A stretch of 64,000 nucleotides of DNA from Phymorhynchus buccinoides (taxonomy: Eukaryota; Mollusca; Gastropoda; Neogastropoda; Raphitomidae): positions 60,384,286 to 60,448,285 of the forward strand of contig CM065684.1 of the NCBI GenBank assembly GCA_017654935.2, in the 5' to 3' direction. The notes beneath the pieces are model-generated. The model worked only from the letters and a program-made list of their open reading frames with translations. It was not told the DNA's origin and made no database searches. This document shows, piece by piece, positions 20,256 through 32,332 of the stretch. The position numbers and the translations under genes were made by a program. Position 1 is the stretch's first letter. The number at the start of each line of letters is the position of its first letter.

Positions 20256-20610
20256 ATTTGTCTACAGAGCATATGGGGGCAGAAAGGGGAAGGAGGGTGG
20301 GAACAAATGCATCGTGTGCATCTTGTGCCATTTAAAACGATGAAGCCTTCCACTTCAGTCAATGGTGCATGACTTCATTCCACCTTGCCCTATTATTACC
20401 ATTAGAAATGTTTGTGTAATGTATGCCTTGTTGTTGCTGTTGTTTATTTTAATTTTAGTATGAATGACAAGCGAAAGCACATTGAGTTGCTTAGCAGGAT
20501 TATGTGCTTTATAAGCACTATTCATTATTATTATTATTTCCATATTGGGCGCATTACCGTGTGTGCATGAAAATAAACACTGTTTATGTTGTGTTGGTTG
20601 TTTTCTTCAG

Positions 20611-20650
20611 GGAAATGAAGCCAGTTTGCCCTTGGAGCTATGCTCCACAT
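20611..20650 (+). CDS. PPP3R1: Calcineurin B exon 2
   Basis: Acceptor TTTTCTTCAG|GGA, donor CACAT|GTAAGT. It encodes residues 2-14 ([13 protein letters not shown]). Confidence 0.92.
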
Positions 20651-23600
20651 GTAAGTATTACCGGTACCATCGAACGGCCGTGGGGGGTACCTGTACCAAC
20701 GCTTCTATTTGCTCTCTGATGCAATCATTAACTCAATTGAGTCACATACAAAATGACCTAGTTTCTCCCTCAGATCGCATTATTTTTTATCATTTTCTAA
20801 AAAGCGCCAAAAAGCAAATGCACACATACAAACATGCAACATGTACTGAGTGAAAGATAAGTCATTATATTTTTTTAGACTTTTTACTTCGAACGAGTTA
20901 GCCGCATATGTTTCACAATATAAATAATCTGATGAAATGCGCTTCGTCAGGAAAACAAAAACTTCCAACTCCACGGGCTGACCACTTTGTTAGGATCTTG
21001 ATCTAGTATCACAAAGCCACTCTGAAGTTTTGATAGACTTGGTTTAGTGTATAAATAATTATGAGCTACTCTTATGAAATGATGAAGTAAAGAACAGTGA
21101 AAATCATTGCTGCTTACCATAGCGATGGTCATGAATTTCTGCATAATGTTTTAACAGGTTCATCAGTCATACTACTGCCGCTCTCACTTTTTTTCTCTTA
21201 TCTTCATTCATCTCAATTCATTTCCCACTCAGGTAAAGGTGTAGTTTAGCTACCCTCCTTTACATTGTATTTGAGTAAGATTTCATTTTGCCCTTTGCTT
21301 AAATGTATTCAAAATGGTAATGTTTGCTTGACCTTGTATTTTTAGTAGGAATTCATTTTGCCCTCTACTTTTATGTCAAAGTGATAATAAAAATTAAAAA
21401 CATTATTCGGTTGACCTTGTATTTCAGTAGGAATTCATTTTGCCCTCTACTTTTTTGTATTCAAAATAGTAATGTTCGGTTGACATTGTATTTGAATAGG
21501 AATTCATTTTGTCTTCTTTTGAAAGTTCATGTCAAAATGATGATGTTCGGTTGACCTTGTACTTCAGTAGAAATCATTTTGCCCTCTACTTTTACCATAT
21601 TTTAGGGACTTAGGTGATATTTTTTCCCCAGACTGAGACTGAATTTTGTGTCAAATGTTTTTTTGGGGGTGCCTTATAATAAAAAAAAGATATATTCCAA
21701 ATTATGTTGTTCAGTTGATCTTGACGAGATCAAACGACTGGGCAAGCGATTCCGCAAGCTGGATCTGGACCAATCGGGATCCCTCAGCGTGGATGAGTTC
21801 ATGTCCCTGCCGGAGCTGCAGCAAAACCCGCTGGTTCAGCGTGTCGTAGACATCTTCGACACCGATGGCAACGGGGAGGTCGACTTTAAAGGTCAGAGGG
21901 CGGACCAACTGCACTTTTTGCTCTATGAGTATACTTGTGCAGATATATGTACACTGTCATATTAAAACGTAAAATTGAGAGTGTTGGCGGTGATTTAGGG
22001 CGAAGAGTGAAATTCAAGGTGGTGAATGTCTTATTTAACCTAAACCCCTTCCCTGCTCAATCCCTGTGTTTACTAAGGGATGTGTGATGTTATTGATTAT
22101 GTCATAACTTTTGATGTCATAGTCCGGGAGGGCTGGTTTTTGTGTTAGACAAGTCAGGAAACATAGATCTAGACATTTTCTCAGATTGGGTCTAACAGGT
22201 CTCCTGTAGATTTTATAATAATAAAATCAATAGTTTCTCAACTTTTCTGTGGCAGTGAAGGGGTTAGCTCATTAAAAAAATGAGAGTATTGATGGTGATT
22301 TAGGGTGAAGAGTGGTATTCAAATGGTGACTGTCTTAATATTTTACGGTGTTATTTATATTATTTATGGACTGGGTTTAAGATATGGGATGGGGGTAGCA
22401 GACTTGTTTACCCTCCCAGTTTTGCTGGAATTATCCCGGGAATTTGCAAAAATTCTGGGTAAAATAATAAATTCCGGGTGAACGCTCAAAATCCCGGGAT
22501 TTCGAAAGACCGTCTATTATTTGTTTCCGTTTGTATGAAAAGACGCAAGGGTTGACCGAAGCCTTGTTTGGAGTTCTGAGACGCGATTTTTCATTGGTCC
22601 GTGGACCCCCCTCAACCAATGATAGTATTTCTTGTTGGCAGAGATTGTAGTTTTGCGCCGCCAAACATGTCGTCAGGCAAGTCAACTGCTGGCGGCAAAC
22701 GCCAGAAATCTTCGACAAACGACAGCAGTGATAGGGTGAAACGGCCAAATGTGAAGCAGAAGTTTTCTCAAAAGTATTTGAAAGTGCCAGGAATAAGAAG
22801 TTCGTGTTTGGGAGACGAGCATGCACACTGCAAGTACTGCAACGTAGACTTCAAAATTTCGCATGGCGGCATAAGCGACATCACTGAACATGTCAACACG
22901 AAGAAGCATGGCAATTTCGCGACTCTCGCAAAGGACCCAGCTGCGGGCTGTGTTTTATCGCGAGTCATGTACCGATGTGAATTCTGTTTTTTTTCTTTCA
23001 AATTCCGGGGGGTTTTGTGGCAAATTCCAGGTTCATTATAAGGGTAAACAGGTCTGGGGTAGTGGTGAAAGATTTTAGGGGAAGAAAACCAAACTGTCAC
23101 ATTCTTTCACTATTGAGACAATTGTGTGGGGTTTATTTTAGGAAGGAAGTCCACGGGACGTGGGTATATATGGGGGAGGCTGAGCAGGGGGTAGAAATCA
23201 TAGCAGAATGAAAATACGATTGGGATTGAAGATTTTAGATTGAAAGTTTTATTTCGTTGGTTTTAGATCAAGGAAGTTTGTTTTGAGGTATTTAAAATGT
23301 CTTGTTGGTCCGTGATTCTCTATTTTAGTACTTGTGAAGTTGGGTGTGTTTTTTAGTGTGTGCATGTTTTTTTAAAATTGTTTATTGAAAAGTGTTTGTT
23401 TGCAGAGTTCATTGAAGGCATATCACAGTTCAGTGTGAAGGGAGACAAGGAATCCAAGCTGAGATGTAAGTTAACTGGAAATACTTACCCACAATCTGGG
23501 CATACGTAAGCTGCTTTTTTTTTCTTGTTGCTTTCATTTAACCCAATTTTGATTGTGTGCATTGCTCACAAACGCAGCATATCTATGGGTTTTTCTTCTT

Positions 23601-26521
23601 CTTTTTCTTCTGCGTTCCCAGACATAAGGCCCTAATGGGTAAGGTACCGGTATGTATGTGTCTGGTTTTCATGTTTTCACTGATTCTCTCCGCTGCATAC
23701 AGCCGACACATTCTGATTTTGGAGGAGCTCAGAGGAGAAAATTATTTGGAAGATTTTGTTGTTGGAAAGGCTGTTGACAACATGCATGCAAAAAATGACA
23801 GCAATGTGCTGAGCAGATACACTTTTAGATGTTATTAAACAGGGGTACCCTATTTTTTAAAAATCAGAACATCAGATGATTATTCCAGTTGCCTTCAAGA
23901 TCTATGACATGGACAAGGGTGGCTACATCTCCAATGAGAGCTGTTCCAAGTTCTTGAAGATTTTAAGCAATGATGATGATAACGATAATGCAGATGATAA
24001 TGATGATATTGATGATGATTTCAGTTATTTTGTTTCTCCAACGGGGAGCTGTTCCATATTTTAAATAATGAAGACGATGATGATGCTGGTTCCAGTTGCC
24101 TTCAAGATCTACAGCATGGACAAGGACGGCTATATCTCCAACAGGGAGCTGTTCCAAGTTCTGAAGATTTTAGACAATAATGATGAAGATGATAAGTATG
24201 ATGGCGATAATGATGATAACGATGATGGTTCCAGTTGCCTTCAAGATCTATGACATGGACAAGGACGGCTACATCTCCAATGGCAAGCTGTCCTAAGTGC
24301 TGAAGATTTTAATGGATGTTGATGATAACAATGATGATGATATTGACGATAATGATGATGATGGTGATGATGATGATTCCAGTTGCCTTCAAGATCTACG
24401 ACATGGACAAGGATGGCTACATCTCCAACGGGGAGCTGTTCCAGGTGCTGAAGATGATGATGACGATAATAGTGATGATGGTGATGATGATGATTCCAGT
24501 TGCCTTCAAGATCTACGACATGGACAAGGACGGCTACATCTCCAACGGGGAGCTGTTCCAGGTGCTGAAGATGTTGATGATGATAATAGTGATGATGATG
24601 ACGATGATGATTCCAGTTGCCTTCAAGATCTACGACATGGACAAGGATGGCTACATCTCCAACGGGGAGCTGTTCCAGGTGCTGAAGATGATGATGATGG
24701 TAATAGTGATGATGATGACGATGATTCCAGTTGCCTTTAAGATCTACGACATGGACAAGGACGGCTACATCTCCAACGGGGAGCTGTTCCAGGTGCTGAA
24801 GATGTTGATGATGATAATAGTGATGATGATGACGATGATGATTCCAGTTGCCTTTAAGATCTACGACATGGACAAGGACGGCTACATCTCCAACGGGGAG
24901 CTGTTCAAGGTGCTGAAGATGTTGATGATGATAATAGTGATGATGATGACGATGATGATTCCAGTTGCCTTCAAGATCTACGACATGGACAAGGACGGCT
25001 ACATCTCCAACGGGGAGCTGTTCCAGGTGCTGAAGATGATGGTGATGATAATAGTGATGATGATGACGATGATGATTCCAGTTGCCTTCAAGATCTACGA
25101 CATGGACAAGGACGGCTACATCTCCAACGGGGAGCTGTTCCAGGTGCTGAAGATGATGGTGATGATAATAGTGATGATGATGACGATGATGATTCCAGTT
25201 GCCTTCAAGATCTACGACATGGACAAGGACGGCTACATCTCCAACGGGGAGCTGTTCCAGGTGCTGAAGATGATGGTGATGATAATAGTGATGATGATGA
25301 CGATGATGATTCCAGTTGCCTTCAAGATCTACGACATGGACAAGGACGGCTACATCTCCAACGGGGAGCTGTTCCAGGTGCTGAAGATGATGGTGATGAT
25401 AATAGTGATGATGATGACGATGATGATTCCAGTTGCCTTCAAGATCTACGACATGGACAAGGACGGCTACATCTCCAACGGGGAGCTGTTCCAGGTGCTG
25501 AAGATGATGGTGGGCAGCAACCTCAAGGACACCCAACTGCAGCAGATCGTGGACAAGACCATCATCCACGCCGATGCTGATGGTGACGGGAAGATCTCCT
25601 TCGAGGAGTTCTGTTCTGTGAGTACACTTAGGATAGTACAGTGGAACCTCCCTTATAAGACCTTCAAAAATCATCCAAAGGAGGTCTTAAAAGGGAGGGG
25701 TCTTGTAAGGGAGGTAATTTTAATACTTGCAAAGAAGGGCAATATCTCGGAGAAGTAGGTCTTATGTGGGAGGGGGCCTTATAATGGGAGGTCTTATAAG
25801 GGAGGTTCCACTGTACAACAGAGTGACTCAAAAAGACAAATGCAACCCACAAAATTGTTAATAAAAAAAGTTTGATAATCAAGCTATTACTTTGATTTTC
25901 GGGGGTTTTGAAAGCAGATTTAATGCATGAAAGATTACACCAGATTTTTTTTTTATCGAAGATTATTTTGTGTGCTCCAGAAATCAAGTTTCCATGGTAC
26001 CCCATTTTCTGAAAATGCCTTTTTTTAGGTCCAAACACGCTTTTGCAGTTTCAATATCTTCGCTTGAAATTTCATTTTCTGCGGTATCTGCACAAAATTC
26101 TTATTCACATGAGGGCTAAAAAAGCCGGGATATATTGTACATCTTGCATTCCAATTTTCAAGGCAAACAAGACAGTCTTTTTATACAAACAGACGGTCTT
26201 CAAACAATTGAAATTTTCTACAAAATGTGTTTAAGGACTTTTCTATTAACAATTTTTTTAAAGGGTTACCACGGAAACTGGTGTTTTCTGGAGCTCTCCT
26301 ATGCATCTTGAACAAACTGTTGCAACCTTTCATGCTTTGAATTTTCTTTACAAATTAAAAAAAAAAAAAATGTTTTACGATTTATCGGGCAGCTGTTAAT
26401 GTCCTACCCTGAAAGCACTTAATAGCTTTGTATTATGAAGAATATAAGTCTGATGTGTGTGTTTCATCAGGTGGTGGGAACCATGGACGTGCACAAGAAG
26501 ATGGTGGTGGATGGTGTGTAG
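20611..26521 (+). CDS. PPP3R1: Calcineurin subunit B (protein phosphatase 2B regulatory subunit)
   Basis: Exons 20611-20650, 21715-21891, 23406-23465, 25433-25617 and 26471-26521, plus an upstream ATG exon, join in frame to 171 residues (vertebrate CNB1 has 170). The protein is the Ca2+-binding regulatory partner of calcineurin A. Gly2 in GNEAS is the expected N-myristoylation site. Four EF-hand loops are complete: 31-42 ([12 protein letters not shown]), 63-74 ([12 protein letters not shown]), 100-111 ([12 protein letters not shown]) and 141-152 ([12 protein letters not shown]). The C-terminus is HKKMVVDGV. All introns are GT-AG with consistent phase. The striking oddity is a tandem array of partial exon 5 copies, each with its own acceptor, upstream of the functional exon. 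Identity is certain by residue conservation; which exon 5 acceptor cells use is unknown. Confidence 0.95.
21593..21695. mobile_element. Degenerate ACCGTAATTTTC-type MITE
   Basis: TACCATATTTTAGGGACTTA at the left, TTTTGTGTCAAATGTTTTTT and GGGGGTGCCTTATAAT internally. These match blocks of the element at 34168-34468. It ends about 20 bp before the calcineurin B exon 3 acceptor. Confidence 0.5.
21715..21891 (+). CDS. PPP3R1: Calcineurin B exon 3 (EF-hand 1 and most of EF-hand 2)
   Basis: Acceptor TGTTGTTCAG|TTGATC, donor TTAAAG|GTCAGA. It encodes residues 15-73, including [20 protein letters not shown]. Confidence 0.95.
22040..22267. mobile_element. MITE with CTAAACCCCTTCCCTGC ends
   Basis: The right end GCAGTGAAGGGGTTAG is the imperfect inverse of the left. 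The interior is AT-rich. It lies in calcineurin B intron 3. Confidence 0.55.
22400..23055 (+). mobile_element. Non-autonomous hAT-like element with BED-finger ORF, copy 1
   Basis: Inverted ends AGACTTGTTTACCCTC and AAGGGTAAACAGGTCT are bounded by a likely 8-bp target duplication, GGGGTAGC and GGGGTAGT. It lies inside calcineurin B intron 3. A homologous element is at 42263-43274. Confidence 0.8.
22601..23041 (+). pseudogene. BED/C2H2-finger fragment of a hAT-like transposase
   Basis: An ORF of 146 codons; homology starts near the internal Met at about 22667. It holds KYLKVPGI followed by a finger of the form HCKYCNVDF...[10 protein letters not shown] (C-x2-C...H-x4-5-H). This matches the N-terminal DNA-binding domain of hAT-type transposases. 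The catalytic core and dimerisation domain are absent, so it is a remnant. Confidence 0.7.
23406..23465 (+). CDS. PPP3R1: Calcineurin B exon 4
   Basis: Acceptor GTTTGCAG|AGTTC, donor GAGAT|GTAAGT. It encodes residues 74-93 ([20 protein letters not shown]), finishing EF-hand 2. Confidence 0.95.
23585..23745 (-). mobile_element. GAA-tailed repeat fragment, 3' variant 2
   Basis: The reverse complement has TCTGAGCTCCTCC, CAGAATGTGTCGGCTGTATG and a GAAGAAAAAGAAGAAG tail. Confidence 0.7.
23888..25517 (+). repeat. Tandem array of calcineurin B exon 5 acceptor/exon-edge copies
   Basis: Thirteen copies of a module made of a (GAT)n-rich tract, GATTCCAG acceptor and the first 80-85 bp of exon 5. Exon boundaries fall at 23888, 24096, 24235, 24383, 24500, 24617, 24731, 24848, 24965, 25082, 25199, 25316 and 25433. 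The last ten are spaced 117 bp (once 114), stay open, and keep the calcineurin B frame. The first three are diverged: copy 1 is frameshifted and copy 3 reads TAA in the EF loop region. A further degenerate partial copy lies near 24030. Only the last copy continues into the full exon. The intervening tracts would translate as 13-14-residue Met/Ile/Val-rich runs ([13 protein letters not shown]). Confidence 0.95.
25433..25617 (+). CDS. PPP3R1: Calcineurin B exon 5 (EF-hands 3 and 4)
   Basis: Acceptor GATGATTCCAG|TTGCC in phase 1, donor TGTTCT|GTGAGT. It encodes residues 94-155. Any of nine upstream in-frame acceptors would add multiples of about 39 residues here. Confidence 0.92.
25637..25815. 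mobile_element. MITE family E (TACAGTGGAACCTCCC ends)
   Basis: TACAGTGGAACCTCCCTTAT and its inverse AGGGAGGTTCCACTGTA bound 179 bp. It starts 19 bp after the exon 5 donor of calcineurin B. A second copy is nested at 34257-34385. Confidence 0.85.
26471..26521 (+). CDS. PPP3R1: Calcineurin B exon 6 (C-terminus)
   Basis: Acceptor TTTCATCAG|GTGGTG. It encodes [16 protein letters not shown] and TAG. One residue (Gly170) is inserted relative to the vertebrate ending MVVDV. Confidence 0.93.
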   Translation: MVGTMDVHKKMVVDGV

Positions 26522-28176
26522 ACCACTCTCCCTTCCACACACCGCATCGGTGCGGACAACGACGCACAGCCCCCCCCCCCCCTCCCCCTCCCCCGCACTG
26601 CGACAACGGCACACATCAATGCGGGACCAACCACCTTCCAGTGGTTTTTCTTCATCTTCTTCTTCCATGTTTCAGTGCGGCACCTCCACACATCCACAGC
26701 ACAGCACACATGCATGTCAGTTTTTATTGATTTAAGGAAACCACCCTCCCAAACACAGCGATCGATGTTCCAGCCATGCTCAGTTTTTCTTACTGTGGAT
26801 TTTTGTGACCCACACTACTTCTCCCCCCTTTACTGGGCGCATTGCCGTTCTTTGGTTTTCTTACCCCTCTCCTTGTCCTCCCCCTTCCCCCCTTCTTTTC
26901 CCGATTTACACTGGACGTTTCTTTTTTCCTGCAGACAAAGGCAGCGGTTTGCAAACTTGGGAGGGGGTTCAAAAGGTTAATCTTGCCAGTTTGAATGGAA
27001 ATAATGTCTTGACTTTAGGGGGGCGGGGGGTGGAGTGATAAATTGTATTGTTTCTAATGCTGGTAAGGTTATGCGTTTTGTCTGTGGTTGGTTTGTCTGG
27101 CTGTGAGCGACTGTCTTCAAGCAGTCCTTGGACGCATTTTAGATCATATTTCCTGGGTGGTCAGGATTATGTCCCAAGGGACATTTAGAAAAAATTAACT
27201 TTGGGAGTTGACTTCTTCTTCCATTAAGTGCCCACAATCAACAGTTTGATTTTTATCCTGTTATGGTTGAGGTCCGAAGGTTGTACACCAAACAAAACCA
27301 ACCCTATTTCACTTCATTCAAGTTTGGCACATGAGTTGCATTGTTCTGTCTGATAATTTGTCAGACGCAAGGTGGAATGAGTTGAAATTTTGAATGAAGT
27401 GAAATGACCACTCAACAACTATGATTTTTCTTTGTTCAACTCCTGCCTTTGGCAAACAAAAGACGAACCTTAAGAAACAAGGACTTACTTGAACATAGTA
27501 CTTTTATTAAGGCGAGTGGTCTTCTTTTTGCTCAGTGCTAAGCGACAGCCTCTAGTGTCCTGTGATCAGTGGGACTTAAGGCAAATTGAAATAGGTTTGT
27601 CTATCTTTAGAAAAGGTTTCCACTGCATTAGTGTGTATGTGCGTGCGTACGCACGCGTGTGTGCTTTATTCACAAAAACAAAACATTTGCATAAGTGGAT
27701 TCTAGTTCCGTAACCATCCCCACTCCCAAACCCTACCCCCCACCCAATCCCATTTTCTTTTTACCAATATGCAAAAGTGTGTTGTTCAGTAGTGGAGATC
27801 TGTAGTGAAAGAGTTCCTCACTGATTTTTGTTTTCAGTTTGAGAACGATGTAGATTGAAATATGTCTCCTGAGAGGCGATTCCCTGCTATGCAATGGGCC
27901 TTTGACCTTTCATTTGATTGGCTGATAGAGGAAGTGTTAATGTAGTTAGAACTCTGAATTACGCTTTGTTAAAGATTTGTTGTGGGAGTCTGCTGTTTTT
28001 TGCAAGTCTGTAATTTGAGTCTCTAACAAGGTTTGTAGATCTTATGAATTTTACCTCCATTCATCGACTGAAACATTTGTTTCTTTAACTTGACATACGA
28101 CATAAGGTTCTTTATTTTTCATGGTACAATTACAAGTGTGCATGGAAAATTGTTATAGAGCTTGGGAAATGCATTT
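26522..28176. other. Probable calcineurin B 3' UTR and flank
   Basis: C-rich and then AT-rich sequence with no coding-like ORF. No convincing polyadenylation site could be assigned. Confidence 0.4.
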
Positions 28177-28978
28177 GTGATGCGGCACCACGGAAGGAAC
28201 ATTCAGTCGCTCAGCTAGTTTCTTACCATAGGCTTGAAAAGTCAAAAATCTTTCTTTTTTTTCAATTTTGAGTTATGGATTTTTTCGTGTTCTCTAACAT
28301 CCTGTTTTTCATATTTGTAATGGATAATCTTTAAAATGGTGTCTGAATGCTGCTATAAGTTCTTTAAGATGTGTTGGTTGATGCTTGTTCTACAGCTAGG
28401 CTAGACTTTAGACTAAGGATAATCTTTAAAATGGTGTCTGAATGCTGCTATAAGTTCTTTAAGATGTGTTGGTTGATGCTTGTTCTACAGCTAGGCTAGA
28501 CTTTAGACTAAGGATAATCTTTAAAATGGTGTCTGAATGCTGCTATAAGTTCTTTAAGATGTGTTGGTTGATGCTTGTTCTACAGCTAGGCTAGACTTTA
28601 GACTAAGGATAATCTTTAAAATGGTGTCTGAATGCTGCTATAAGTTCTTTAAGATGTGTTGGTTGATGCTTGTTCTACAGCAAGGCTAGACTTTAGACTA
28701 AGGATAATCTTTAAAATGGTGTCTGAATGCTGCTATAAGTTCTTTAAGATATGTTGGTTGATGCTTGTTCTACAGCAAGGCTAGACTTTAGACTGTTTTC
28801 TGAAAATGGCAGAAACTCACCCTACCAGCTTTAAATGCTCATAACTCAGGAATGAAAAAAAGATACAAGTATGGTTCTTGTATCACTAGAAAGGGGAATT
28901 GTCTGAAGTTTTCAAATGTATAATTTTCTCAGAATGGTCAGTTTGACACTTAATGTCCCTTTTGTGGTGCTGGGTGAC
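28177..28978. mobile_element. MITE family D, copy 3 (reversed, internally amplified)
   Basis: Ends GTGATGCGGCACCACGG and TTGTGGTGCTGGGTGAC. Inside are ATTTTGAGTTATGG and GGTCAGTTTGACACTTAATG, matching the inverse of copy 1. It is about twice copy 1 in length because of the 95-bp array. Confidence 0.8.
28321..28795 (+). repeat. 95-bp minisatellite, five units, inside a MITE
   Basis: Units start at 28321, 28416, 28511, 28606 and 28701, with the period exactly 95 bp. They differ by very few bases (TACAGCTAGG against TACAGCAAGG in the last two). The other MITE copies carry this segment once. Confidence 0.95.
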
Positions 28979-31240
28979 ATTTATCCTTGGTTAAACTAGT
29001 AAAATAAAATGGATATGACTAAAATTCAACTTAACAAGTGAAAACGGAGCATTACGTATCATTCAACGGGAATATAGGGAAAATGAACAAATAAAAATGA
29101 AAGGCACCGGTTTCTTGTTTTGTTTTTTTCCTTCTTAGCAACAGCAACGTTTGATAGGCTGAATATACTGCTTTGTTGTTGGTGTTGATGCAAATCTACG
29201 CAATTTGTGACTTAGCAAGTTTCTTACAAATTGAAAGGGATATTTTATTTATTTCAAATCTACAAACCAAAGACAAAAATTATATGGGTGCATAAGATAG
29301 CAATGCTTGACCAGCCTAGATTGACGAAAGATGATAGATAACCTACTTTTGGTATGACTGCATAGTATGAGAGTACGCAAAGTCTCATGTCCCCCAAAAA
29401 ATTTCGTTGGCTTTTTTTAAAAGAAAACATTTTCGTTGGCTTTTTTTAACAAATTATTTCTACATTCCTCTTCCCAACAGCTTACTTATGGCCTTTGAGT
29501 ATAATTTGCTTGTTTTGTTTTAAATATTTGCGAAACTTTTATGTCAGTGGGCGTGTGAAAGTGGGTTTTTTCCTGTGAAATATTTATCGGATTAAGGTTT
29601 TTATTAGGTATTTAAGAGGTGAGACTACACACGCGTGATGCTACGAATGGTCGACCTTTTTTCCACTATGCACCAACATGCAGTTTTCCAATATGATCTC
29701 CTGACGCGAGCGATTGACATTTATTGGGTGGAGTGCGTGAAGGGGTTTGGGAATTGTACTCAAATTTCTTCCCACAAGAGAAGATAATCCAGCACTGGGG
29801 AGAGTGAAAGAAAACAGAAATGATCAAATAGAAAGTCCCTCGCCAAATTATTTGCTTTGCAAAGAAGTTCCATATAACAAGTAATTTAGACTTAGATAAA
29901 TAGTCTGTATGCTTTGTTCCAAGCTTTATGTGCATGAAAGAAAATGTATTTCGTTTGCTACAGCTTGAACTGTTGAATTGACCTTTTTGAAAGCAGATTT
30001 TTTTGGGGGAGAGAGAGAGAGACAGAATGTTTCAAATGGTTTTACAAAATTTCAACATTAATTTCATAGAAACATCCAGTATTAATGTCAAGAAGTCTTT
30101 TTGATTTGCTCCTGAATATCTTGCTCAGATCTCATTTGTTTGAAAAAGAAAATGGTAGGTAATAAGAGACTGACTGTCTATTGAATCGAACGCTGAAAAA
30201 GAAGAATGAAATTAGAACCAAGTACATGTAGGCTTTAAAATAGGCTTCAATAGGTTTGAAAATGCATTTCTGCTTGCCACATTTTTTACTTGTGTGTCTG
30301 TAATTAAGTAGTCAAGCAAAATCCAAGTGGTTTGCCAGATGATGTTTTGAATGGAATGAGTAATAACCCTGACTTTGATTTGAATCTATTGGTGTTGGTG
30401 GATAGGTGTGTGAACAGCGGGGGAAGTGAGAAAACTAGCAGTATAATTATGCCCCTTTGTAGTTTGGCTACTATTTGAGCTTCCAAGCTCATGGATGAAA
30501 CCACATGGCATGGAAAGTAGGAATCCTGATTTTGGCTTTATTTTTCCGGAAATACTGAAATTGATATTCTTTTTTTTTGCTGTCCCATCTTCCCATCGTA
30601 CAGTGACGTTGCTCCCACGCAGAAATTGCTATGCTTTATTGAAGACTAATTACATTGGAATGAGAAAACCCCCAACTTGTTTTATTGTTAAAAAAGTGAA
30701 AGCTAAATGCTGTTATTTTTACTAGTAAAAGTGTACAACAAAATAAATAACCCTCATCTTGAGGGGCTTCACCCCCTGACCATCACAAACGACTGTCCCA
30801 TGACCATCATGGAGGCCCGCCAGAACCCAGGCCTTCCTGCTTTTCGTTTGGTCCAGGGTTCACCCTTGCAAGTTTTCAACATGATGTACCTGCAAGTAGG
30901 TATTTCCTTTTCTAGCAAAGTGGGCACTGGGTTGATACAAATGAGGAGAGCCAACCAACAGAAATTTGAAACAACGGTTAGTTTGGTGTGTGCTGAATTA
31001 CCATTATGCCCATTTCATCGCTGGCTATTTCACTGGACAGGCATTATATTGTTATCAAATAGTGAAATACTCAGTGTTTCTTTGTTTTCAATATTTGTTT
31101 TATTACAACTGCTTTATTAAACAAACTTTTCTCTGAAAGAGTCTCATTAAATATTTTGTTTCAAAGTTGTGCCATTTTTTTAAAACTTTATAAATCTAAT
31201 TGGAACTGGTCTGGATAGCTTTTTGATGTCACGTCTTGTG
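28979..31240. other. No gene recognised
   Basis: AT-rich DNA. A stretch at 30760-30900 is GC-richer and open, but its translation matches nothing familiar and has no clear exon borders. Confidence 0.5.
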
Positions 31241-31244
31241 CAAA

Positions 31245-31765
31245 CACACACACACTCTCTCTCACACACACACACACACTCTCTCTCACACACACACACA
31301 CACTCTCTCTCTCACACACATTCTCCTCTCTCATACACCTACACACACACACACACACATTCTCCTCTCTCATACACCTACACACACACACACACACATT
31401 CTCCTCTCTCATACACCTACACACACACACACACATTCTCCTCTCTCATACACCTACACACACACACATTCTACTCTCTCATACACCTACACACACACAC
31501 ACACATTCTCCTCTCTCATACACCTACACACACACACACACACATTCTCCTCTCTCATACACCTACACACACACACACACATTCTCCTCTCTCATACACC
31601 TACACACACACACACACACACACTCTCCTCTCTCATACACCTACACACACACACACACATTCTCCTCTCTCATACACCTACACACACATTCTCCTCTCTC
31701 ATACACCTACACACACACACACACATTCTCCTCTCTCATACACCTACACACACACATACACATTG
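31245..31765 (+). repeat. Minisatellite of about 36-40 bp with a (CA)n core
   Basis: Unit (AC)n ATTCTCCTCTCTCATACACCT, about a dozen copies. Length varies mainly through the (AC) part. Confidence 0.95.
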
Positions 31766-31784
31766 CATTAGGTGATCATCATAC

Positions 31785-32332
31785 CATAATTTTCGGGTTA
31801 TTTGGCGATATGTTTTCTCCAATTTCAACCTAATAAATGAGGGCGCCCTATTAGTGAACAAAATAGTGAGAAGAGAGGCAACGATTGCCGTGTTCAGTAC
31901 AGTCTACTGTGAGTCAGACATTCAAAGTGGTCACGAGTCGCCGATATGACGAATACACACGTTAAAATGCTTCAAAATCGCAATTATCGTCCGTGATACC
32001 GTACAACAGATGCCATAACCCTTCATTGGATGTAAAAAGCATCGTAGAGCTTAAAATGCCATAATTATATCAGTTTTCGCGAAGAATTGTCCAAACACAA
32101 CAACAGGAAGCAGCTCAAACGGAAGTTTGTTTATTTGAAAGGGGAGCCAACTCTTGTTTATGACAGCAGTAATGGCGGTCGGTAAGCGTTTACAGGACAC
32201 GTACGGGCTTCAAAGTTTGACTTTCTTTTTTGAACGAGGGCGCCTTTTACTTTAATTTTTTTCTCAGATTTTTCTTGAAAATTGCCCTATTCGCCTTATA
32301 AACAGCAGCACCTAATGATCCGAAAAATATGG
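31785..32332. mobile_element. MITE family F (ACCATAATTTTCGG ends)
   Basis: The left end ATACCATAATTTTCGGGTTA is mirrored by GATCCGAAAAATATGGTA at the right. GGGCGCC words and TTATAAACAGC lie inside. Related to 34168-34468 and 44276-44452. Confidence 0.6.

Noticed and set aside
24241..25674. A 477-codon antisense ORF with HHYYHHH repeats
   Set aside because: It is the complement of the calcineurin B exon-edge array; the sense strand encodes the conserved EF-hand.
30707..31120. Possible exon around 30760-30900
   Set aside because: The translation is unfamiliar and no acceptor/donor pair gives a sensible product.
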